DNA from: Pegoplata infirma
Lineage: Eukaryota; Arthropoda; Insecta; Diptera; Anthomyiidae
Reading direction: 5' to 3'
Assembly: GCA_963921195.1 (NCBI GenBank)
Contig: OY992539.1
Location: 162,384,622-162,448,621, forward strand
Length of the DNA: 64,000 bases
Below the pieces are notes generated by a model. The model was not told the origin of the DNA, ran no database searches, and worked only from the letters and a program-made list of their open reading frames with translations. The position numbers and the translations under genes were made by a program. Shown piece by piece: positions 57,217 to 64,000 of the stretch (its first letter is position 1; every line of letters begins with the position of its first letter).

Positions 57217-60200
57217 TTAAAATTTCGAAACGTAAAAAACAAAATCATTACATAAATTAAGCGTATAATTTAAAATTTCATTTTTAAATTTTGATGCGTT
57301 ACTATATAGCTGGACGTAATGTGGTAAGTCATTCCAAAGGCGTATGGCATTAATAAAAAATTGCCACTCAGATACAAGCGTTCTATATCTAATGGCGATA
57401 ATTCTTTTACCCCTACTGAATCTTCCAAATCTAAGTAAATCATGTAGATACTTTGATGTTTTGTCATAGACTATTTTGTGTAAACATAAAAGAGTTCGTA
57501 GTTGAAGGAGGTTTTCAAAAGAGATTCCGAAAAGATTTGTGTTAAATAAGGTGACTGAGCCATATTTTCTAATACCAAAGACATATCTCACAATATTTCT
57601 GTAAATGGATTCAAGTTTACGCTTACTAGCAGCATCGCAATTAGAGAAAACTTCACATCCATAGAGCAAAGATGGTATTAAATAAGCTTTAGCAAGAAGC
57701 ATTCTAATTTTTAATGGGGTGCAGTGATGAGTAGCCCAGAGTGTTCGTAACATTCCATATGTTCTTCCCACAACATTATTTACGTGATTCGTCCAGGAGA
57801 GGATGTCATTAAATGTAATTCCAAGGTTTTTGACAGAGGTTACGACTTGGATTTGCTCGTCATTAAGTTTAACGTCTAAAACACGATCAAGATTCTGTAA
57901 TCGTTTATGAATAACGATGCATTTAGATTTTTGCGGGTTGAGACAAAGCCCATTTGCAGATGCCCACTTATGTATGTTGCTTAAATCATAATTAAGCTTT
58001 GAAATTGATGTATTCAGCATTTTAATTGTGCTACTGAGATATACCTGGACGTCGTCAGCATACATATGTATATTACAATATTTTAGTTTAGCCGGTAGAT
58101 CATTAGCATAAATGGAAAATAAAAGGGGCCCCAAAATCGAGCCCTGAGGCACACCTCTTGATACAGAGACTGTTGTAGACCTATAGTTACTTAGGAATAC
58201 TGATTGTGAACGATCAGATAGGTACGAAGACATAAGTTTAGCTGAGGTGTTACTGAAATTAAACATATGTTTCAGTTTTTCACATAATATAAAGTGATCT
58301 ACCGTGTCAAATGCTTTCGAGTGATCAAGTAGTACCAAAAGAACCACTTTTCCAGTATCAATTTGTTGCCTTATTTCCTCAGAAACACTCAACAGAGTAG
58401 TGACACAGCTATGCTTCGGACGAAAACCTGATTGTCTTTCAGTAAGTAAGTTATTTCTTTTGACAAAATCGCTTATTTGGGAATGTAACAGCTTTTCAAA
58501 GACTTTAGATAAAAATGGAAGGATTGCAATTGGCCTAAATTCCTTGTTAGATTTAGGAATAGGTATAATCTTTGCATATTTCCATTTAAGTGGGTATGAA
58601 CTTTTTATGATAATGTTGTTGAAAAGATATGTTATATAAGGTAGAAGAAATGGCAAAAGTATTTTTATAAATTTTGGGTGCATATTATCAAATCCAACAG
58701 CATTAGACTTGATTCTTGAACAGCTCAAAACGATATCAAACTCATTTACACATTCAAATTCGAATAAATCACCTAAATCTGTGTGTGAATTGGAGTTACG
58801 AATGTTAACAAATGAACTATTCTCAGTTGAATTGAGGTTTGAATTATTGGTTTGTAAATTTATTGCTGAGGAGTTGGTGAAATTGTAATATTCAGGGCTA
58901 GAATCAACCATTGGTATGTTCATAAAAGTGTTACTAATTTCATTTACGTCAGCCGAGAAATTCCTGTTATTTTCTACTTTTCCTATACCGATTTCCTTTA
59001 TAGTTTGCCATGTTTTTTTGGAATTTAACGCACTGGAAAAACGTTGAGAATAAAATTCAGATTTTGTTGTTCTGATTAGACTAGTGGTGTCTCTTCTCAA
59101 TCGACGATAGTCATTGTGCAACTCTGTGGTTTTAAAACGTTTCCACCTTGTGTATGCCATATCTCTCTGCCTAATTTGACGCCTAATTGCCTGATTGAAC
59201 CAAGGTTTGGAGTTATTCGAAATACGTTTTCTTTTTATTGGAACAAATAAGTCATACAGATGTAGTGTATTAGATTCAATGAACGACAATTGTGAATCAA
59301 CGGAGGGAATGGTGTAAATCTCATTCCAGCCAATACTTAAAAACTCGTTAATTAAAAGTTGCGTATTTAAGTTTTTGAAATCACGATAAGTGTGCAGTTC
59401 TTCTTCCCGTACCAATTTAAAATCATAGGATGCAAATATAAGGTCATGTTTAGAAAAACATGGCGCTGCAATTTGATCATAAAGTAAAACCGACGAAATA
59501 TTTCCAACGAAAAATACATCAAGAAGGCTATTCCTTGTTGATGTGAAGTGCGTTGGAAGGCTTCTATTTATGGGAGTTAGTCCCAGTGACATCATACTAT
59601 CAGCTAAAAAGGTTTGAGTTAGCATATCTGAGTTGAAATCTCCAGATATAAAAATATCAGTAAATGGCAAAGTTATTCTTTCCAATTTTTTCATAAACTT
59701 AGTTATATCTACGTTACGATTAGGTCTATAAACACAACCCAAAAGCATTTTCTTACCAAGTGATAATACCTCCACAAAAATATATTCAACCAAATCCTCT
59801 TTCTTCTTTCCTTCCTCTTTCTTCTTAACAACCTTTTTCCCCTTATTAACCTTTTTCCTTTTATTAACCTTTATCCTTTTAGTATCTTTTTCCTCATTAT
59901 CCTTATCATCATCCTCATCTTCTTCTTCATCCTTATCGCCAGACTTACAATGAAACTTACAGGGAATATTATTTCTCACAAAGATGGCAACTCCACCAGC
60001 TCGAGTCTTTCTATCAGCTCGGAAAGTATTGTATCCCGCGAGTGAAATAAAATTGTCAGGTGTTTTTTCATCTAGCCATGTTTCAGATACGCATACCAGT
60101 TCCACTTCAGAGCCTTCAAAAGTAAATCGAAACTCATCAATCTTATTATTTAAGCTCTGTGCATTAATATGGCAAATTTTGACACCATTATTTTGCTTAG

Positions 60201-60249
60201 CAAGTATACGAACCATATTCATTGCCATATCCTTGGAACAACTATTCAC
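57217..60249 (-). CDS. LINE ORF2 protein: endonuclease and reverse transcriptase, intact
   Basis: This 1010-residue frame has no stop and is the only long coding sequence in the window. The endonuclease is at about 22-275: INAQSL, SETW (55-58), GGVAIFV (85-91), VYRPN, GDFN (203-206), TH (233-234), and S-K-H (266-268), where SDH is usual. The reverse transcriptase is at about 500-790: FRPIAILPFLSKVFEKLL, SGFRPKHS, LLDHSKAFDTV with the first catalytic aspartate (642), GVPQGSILGPLL (699-710) and YADD (730-733). A cysteine-poor thumb/carboxyl region follows; no RNase H is seen. Motif style suggests the CR1/L2/Jockey group. Unusual are a charged Asp/Glu then Lys-rich insert (103-153) and an Asn/Ser-rich linker (430-490). 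I saw no ORF1 upstream, so the element may be 5'-truncated. The second in-frame Met (residue 8) could also be the start. Confidence 0.9.
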   Translation of the reverse strand: MNSCSKDMAMNMVRILAKQNNGVKICHINAQSLNNKIDEFRFTFEGSEVELVCVSETWLDEKTPDNFISLAGYNTFRADRKTRAGGVAIFVRNNIPCKFHCKSGDKDEEEDEDDDKDNEEKDTKRIKVNKRKKVNKGKKVVKKKEEGKKKEDLVEYIFVEVLSLGKKMLLGCVYRPNRNVDITKFMKKLERITLPFTDIFISGDFNSDMLTQTFLADSMMSLGLTPINRSLPTHFTSTRNSLLDVFFVGNISSVLLYDQIAAPCFSKHDLIFASYDFKLVREEELHTYRDFKNLNTQLLINEFLSIGWNEIYTIPSVDSQLSFIESNTLHLYDLFVPIKRKRISNNSKPWFNQAIRRQIRQRDMAYTRWKRFKTTELHNDYRRLRRDTTSLIRTTKSEFYSQRFSSALNSKKTWQTIKEIGIGKVENNRNFSADVNEISNTFMNIPMVDSSPEYYNFTNSSAINLQTNNSNLNSTENSSFVNIRNSNSHTDLGDLFEFECVNEFDIVLSCSRIKSNAVGFDNMHPKFIKILLPFLLPYITYLFNNIIIKSSYPLKWKYAKIIPIPKSNKEFRPIAILPFLSKVFEKLLHSQISDFVKRNNLLTERQSGFRPKHSCVTTLLSVSEEIRQQIDTGKVVLLVLLDHSKAFDTVDHFILCEKLKHMFNFSNTSAKLMSSYLSDRSQSVFLSNYRSTTVSVSRGVPQGSILGPLLFSIYANDLPAKLKYCNIHMYADDVQVYLSSTIKMLNTSISKLNYDLSNIHKWASANGLCLNPQKSKCIVIHKRLQNLDRVLDVKLNDEQIQVVTSVKNLGITFNDILSWTNHVNNVVGRTYGMLRTLWATHHCTPLKIRMLLAKAYLIPSLLYGCEVFSNCDAASKRKLESIYRNIVRYVFGIRKYGSVTLFNTNLFGISFENLLQLRTLLCLHKIVYDKTSKYLHDLLRFGRFSRGKRIIAIRYRTLVSEWQFFINAIRLWNDLPHYVQLYSNASKFKNEILNYTLNLCNDFVFYVSKF

Positions 60250-60479
60250 ATTTCTTTGAAATCATTTAACTTCCCCCTGCGATTCCCGAAAAGTGGTCTA
60301 ACGGATATCCGCCATTTTTTACATTTTTCTTCTCCAAGGTGTTCTTAATGAATTCAGAAAGAAACAATTATATATTTTAAATTTTTATTTAATAAAATTT
60401 TCATATTTTGAAGATAGGTGTTATGAGAACGCCCCCAAAATAATGCCATTTTTTTTGGTATCAAGTTTGAACGGGTTAA

Positions 60480-60712
60480 TGATATCTTAAAATCTTTAAA
60501 TTCATATTTAAGTATTTACGATCAAATACTATACAAAAATAATTTTTTAATTGTTTTAATAAAAAAACTTATTTTTTTTTTTAAAGTAATTTTTTGCAAA
60601 AACTCCAATTTTGAGGCTCAAAGTGGGTTATCCTAGGCATGTGAGTTACCCTTAGGGGACCGACACTTTTTCCGGGAATTAGAATTTGATAAGAGAGAAA
60701 AGCCCAAAAACC
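60480..60712. repeat. Right arm of the inverted repeat around the LINE
   Basis: The inverse partner of 56360-56645: TAAGTATTTACGATCAAATA, TTTTTGCAAAAACTCC, GCATGTGAGTTACCCTT, GGACCGACACTTTT and AAAAGCCCAAAAAC. The LINE with its flanks occupies the loop, so either the LINE entered a foldback element or the pair was formed around it. Confidence 0.7.
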
Positions 60713-61870
60713 AGCCACCCTATTGTATTCATCTGATCTACTCGCGATAAAAACCATGTTAATAAAGATAACAAAGTCGGTTTGATGAAAATATATGGGT
60801 TATCACCGAAGTTATGACTAATTATATGAAAAAAAAACACACAAAAAACATTAAGGTATTTAACCATTTTTTTTGTTGTATTTAAAATTAAAAAAGATTA
60901 TTCAAACACAGAAACTCTCATATTAAAAAATTTAAGGAATCGAAAATATATTTCTCCATAGAAAAACTCAGATTCTGAGATGTTTTTCCTGTAGAAATGT
61001 TATCCGATTCTGAGATTTTTTTGCAGATTTTTTTTTTTGAAAATTCTAAGAAAAAATTCTCAGTTGCTGAGGGATTTTTTTCTATATAAAAGTTATAAGA
61101 CATTTTTCCTGAAATGTGAGGTAATTTTTCAATAAAAAAATTCTTACATTCTGAGTCATAGAAGTATCAACATATATTCTAAAGATTAAGTCTGAAATTC
61201 TGAGAAATTTGTCTATAAAAAATATTCCACGACTCTATTGCCATTTAAGTTTTTCATATGCAATCTCTTTAATTCTGAAAAAAATCTGACTAGTGTTTGG
61301 GAATTTCCGGACTTTTCAATTTCCCGGGAAACGGGAAATAATTAAATTAAATTATGTTAACAGGTAGATCAAGTTTGGTGATGGGCAAAATTGGACAAAG
61401 GGGGGGGGGGGGGGTGATTGCCCCTTGAGAAACTAAACCAACCTTTAAAAAATGTAATTTTTTTATACTTTTGTAAAGTAAATAAAACATTTTGATATAT
61501 CCTATTAAATTAAACGTGGAAGCATTATGTCGGACAGATATAAATATCTTTAAAGCGGGTGTTGCTGTGTCATTCATATTAGAGGCGATTTTAACAATAA
61601 AATGAACTTTAGGTGGCAAATCTCTTCTTAAAAGAAATAAAAACGGAGAAAGATTTACTTGGCTCTTTTAAACTTTGTAAAAAAATGTAAAACTAAAATA
61701 TGATTAGGTTTTTTTTTATAACACTAGCGAACCCGTTGCACACCTTGAAGTGCAATTTGTATAGGTACTACCCCTTTTTTCCCTAAAAATTTCAAATTTC
61801 AGAACATGTCCTTCTCTTGGATGTTGATTCTGCGGGAGGATCCTACATGTTGAATTTTGAGATTGTAGGG
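60713..61870. other. No gene; degenerate minisatellite, G-run, repeat head
   Basis: 60930-61240 is a decayed array of AGATTCTGAGA...TTTTTCCTGTAGAAA words of the minisatellite family. A run of about 14-15 G lies at 61400-61414. ACTAGCGAACCCGTTGCAC at 61724 resembles the heads of the tandem-array repeats at 34027 and 53578 but is followed by unrelated sequence. A 90-codon minus frame (61347-61619) spans the G-run and is not credible. Confidence 0.5.
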
Positions 61871-61873
61871 TTT

Positions 61874-62060
61874 TACACTCAAAATAAATTCTCATTCTAA
61901 TCAGCAGAAAAATCTGCTGAAATTACACCCATATGAGCCATTTGAGAAATCTGCAGATTTTAGCAGACCCGGTTTGCTAAATATCTGTCTTGATTATCTA
62001 GGTTTTTTTTTAAGTTCAAATTTAAAAAAAAAAAACTTATTAAAAAAATATCTAAAAACT
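61874..62060. mobile_element. CACTCAAAATAAA element fragment, CAGCAGATTT type
   Basis: After TTTA, CACTCAAAATAAATTCTC is followed by CAGCAGAAAAATCTGCTG and GAAATCTGCAGATTTTAGCA, the same design as the other CACTC elements but with a different internal word. 43160-43560 is a relative. I could not find the far end. Confidence 0.5.
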
Positions 62061-62810
62061 TCTGTAAAATTAACAAAACAATCTGCTATTTTTTATTTTA
62101 ATTTTGATCATTTTTTCACTCTTCAAGCAAGTTAAGGATGTGCTAAAATGGTTACCAAATCGGGCAATGGCATTTCACTTCTCTTTATTTTGAACTTTTA
62201 AAATCGTTAACACAAAAATCCTAGCTGATCCTGTTTTCGAGTTATTGCTAAAAAAATTACACAGTTCGACAATATAAACCATTCAGTAAAATATCCAAAT
62301 GATTCTTATAGATTTTGGTATTCTGTATCCAAATCTGCAATCCTTTTTTTTCTAGCACATACCTTTTTTGAGATATTCGCTGTTAAAAAGTCGAAAAACC
62401 AATAATTTCGCCATTTTTGGGGTCCACTGTTATGTTGCTTCCAACAATTAGGACTTGATTTCATATAAATTAGACCTCCTGTTTCCAAAACTACAATCCA
62501 AATTTTTCTAGCATGTTGAAATAGAGGCAATTAATCGAGGAATCAGTTATTAGATTAACCGAATTGAAAACACTAGATTCAACGCAAATCTAAATAAGAA
62601 AAACGTGTGAATATTATTAATTTAGCTGAAATATGAGTGTGTATTAGTGACATTTTTGAAAACAAATTAATTTATCAAAGCGCCCGACGCAGAACATTTT
62701 ACCGTGTGCACTTACATATTTCCAGTGTGTTTATCCAAATTCCCGTGTGAAACACCTTTTATTATCGTCTTTGGATAAAATGTTGTGTTAACCCAGTAAA
62801 AACTGGGTAA
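62061..62810. other. Unassigned AT-rich sequence
   Basis: No gene or clear terminal repeat. The phrase CTGTTTTCGAGTTATTGCTA (62228-62248) is also present in the foldback arm at about 25026-25046, so part of this stretch is probably an old repeat. A 74-codon minus frame at 62306-62530 is not supported. Confidence 0.35.
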
Positions 62811-63512
62811 AGGTGGAAGTACATAGGGGTGCGTTGCGTCCGATACGTTCTCACCTCTGTCTGCTTTCTATGCGTTGAAAACTTTAAGTTACATAGAAAG
62901 CGCGTTGAATGCGGCAGCTTTTCATAAATACCTTGCTAAATCTTCAATGTTTTTGCATTAAAATTGATTTATTTTTATTTAGGAAAATTTGAGCTCGAGG
63001 CTCAAAAAAAAAAAAAGGCCTCGAGCTCAAATATTTGAATTTATTGATATATAAATAAAAAGGTCGAATAAAATAAATAAATAGATTTATTTAGGAAAAT
63101 TATCAGCCTTACCATAGAAAAATAAAATATATTTAAAAGCAGCTTTTAATTTTATTTCCATACAAATTGTTCTTGTTTTTAAAATCGGCTTTCAAAAAAT
63201 GTATTGAAAATTTGAAATTTAAAATAAAACTTTTGTTAAAATAGACTTTTTGTTTTCTTGTGGTAAGGGCCTATATTTTTAATATTTTTGTATAAATTTA
63301 TTAAAAAAATATTGTTTATTTTAAAACGAAAACAACACAAAAGAAAATTGTCAAAAAAATGTTCAAGACGCAAAGAGAGGTGAATATTTTTAAAATTTTT
63401 TTAGTTCTATGCGTTTTGAACTTTTGTATTGTAACTTGCTTCATTCATTTATACAGTTTTAACTTTTTGACAACCGTACGCAAAGCAAGTTTGTTCCTAT
63501 GTACTTCCACCT
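62811..63512. mobile_element. Harbinger-like element, AGGTGGAAGTACATAGG ends
   Basis: AGGTGGAAGTACATAGG is inverted at the right end (CCTATGTACTTCCACCT) and TAA flanks both sides (62808-62810 and 63513-63515). A perfect small hairpin ATTTGAGCTCGAGG...CCTCGAGCTCAAAT with a poly(A) loop lies at 62987-63031. The 157-bp MITE 63114-63270 is nested inside. Non-coding. Confidence 0.85.
63114..63270. mobile_element. Short MITE, copy 2 (CAGCCTTACCATAGAAAA)
   Basis: Near-identical to 7721-7887 in the same orientation, ending TTGTGGTAAGGGC. Being nested in the TAA-flanked element, it must be younger than that insertion. Confidence 0.65.
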
Positions 63513-63515
63513 TAA

Positions 63516-64000
63516 TGAGTACCTAATTGGATTACCTGGTTATGAGTACTAATTACTCTGCATTACTTTATACCCCAAAAAAAGGAATTTCTTTTAATTT
63601 ACAATGCTAATAGATTTGCAATCTGAATTTTAAAAACCTGTTAAGTTTCATAAAAATATTTTAAAAACAATTTTATTATTAATTTATTTTCTCTCATTTA
63701 ATAAGAGCAATTTAACAAACTGTGCAGTTACTTTTTCAACTTTTCGTAAGCGAGCTAGGAATGGGCTATTATTTGCCTTGCCTCCAATGACATCGTTGTT
63801 AAAGTCCTCCCACATCGACATCCCCATAATTTTCATAAATCCTTTAGGATTTCCATTAAATAAAACTCTTCGTTAAATGTACTTTTCAGACAAATTTTGA
63901 CCAGTTTCCCTTTAAATGTATTCTCCTCTCCCAGCAAACTAGATATAAAAAAACCAGTCCTAAATATAAATTGTAATGATATTCGTAACATATAAATATT
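63516..64000. other. No gene seen
   Basis: AT-rich sequence without terminal repeats or a credible frame. The composition from 63720 to 63950 is somewhat less AT-extreme, but no motif is recognisable. Confidence 0.35.

Noticed and set aside
61395..61420. G-quadruplex candidate
   Set aside because: One uninterrupted G run at a place of probable simple-sequence expansion or assembly uncertainty; no wider motif.

Overview
The window is a long, very AT-rich stretch of a eukaryotic genome that I infer to be a higher fly (Diptera, probably calyptrate). The inference rests on Jockey-, CR1- and LOA/R1-type LINE remnants, DINE-1/INE-1-like (Helentron) repeats and a dense load of hAT, Tc1/mariner-type and Harbinger-type non-autonomous elements. 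I see no host gene that I can support, no tRNA or rRNA, and nothing bacterial. The only long intact reading frame is a 1010-codon LINE protein (endonuclease plus reverse transcriptase) on the minus strand at 57217-60249.

Almost everything else is transposon debris, and much of it can be resolved to the base from terminal inverted repeats (TIRs) and target-site duplications (TSDs). (a) Eight elements have 8-bp TSDs and hAT-like ends: 4961-5743, 6602-9898, 7435-9606, 26114-27004, 27344-33628, 28422-32240, 36715-38411 and 50822-51909. (b) Seven elements have 3-bp TTA/TAA TSDs (Harbinger/Tourist-like): 8182-8345, 18498-19262, 29502-29967, 47633-47954, 49003-50292, 50583-50746 and 62811-63512. (c) A large set of TA-flanked elements starts CACTCAAAA or CACAGAAA (6006-10608, 15569-15815, 16397-17360, 19908-22317, 22840-23857, 30707-31751, 34752-34977, 43714-45314, 52166-56217). 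(d) A 762-bp element with 4-bp TSDs occurs intact at 3981-4742 and again, split by two insertions, at 27035-36702.

Layout: 1-3980 holds two decayed LINE fragments; 3981-12673 holds nested hAT and TA elements; 13233-19824 is a chain of foldback (palindromic) elements; 19908-24060 holds CACTC elements and a minisatellite; 24060-27004 holds foldbacks, a DINE-like copy and a palindromic hAT. 27035-36702 is a nest at least four levels deep. 36715-41846 holds more palindromic elements, including a Tc1 transposase pseudogene present as two head-to-head copies; 41850-43700 is the least repetitive part. 43714-45314 is a nested CACTC pair. 45358-50500 is a Jockey LINE relic cut by three insertions, one of which leaves a perfect empty-site reading frame. 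50583-56248 is a DINE-like copy interrupted by a hAT and by a CACTC element that itself carries an inverted DINE-like copy with a ~160-bp tandem array. 56360-60712 is an inverted-repeat pair enclosing the intact LINE; 60713-64000 holds minisatellite, MITE and unassigned sequence.

Functionally the region looks like heterochromatin or a transposon graveyard. It gives a relative chronology of insertions, many long hairpins able to form double-stranded RNA if transcribed, and one potentially young LINE.
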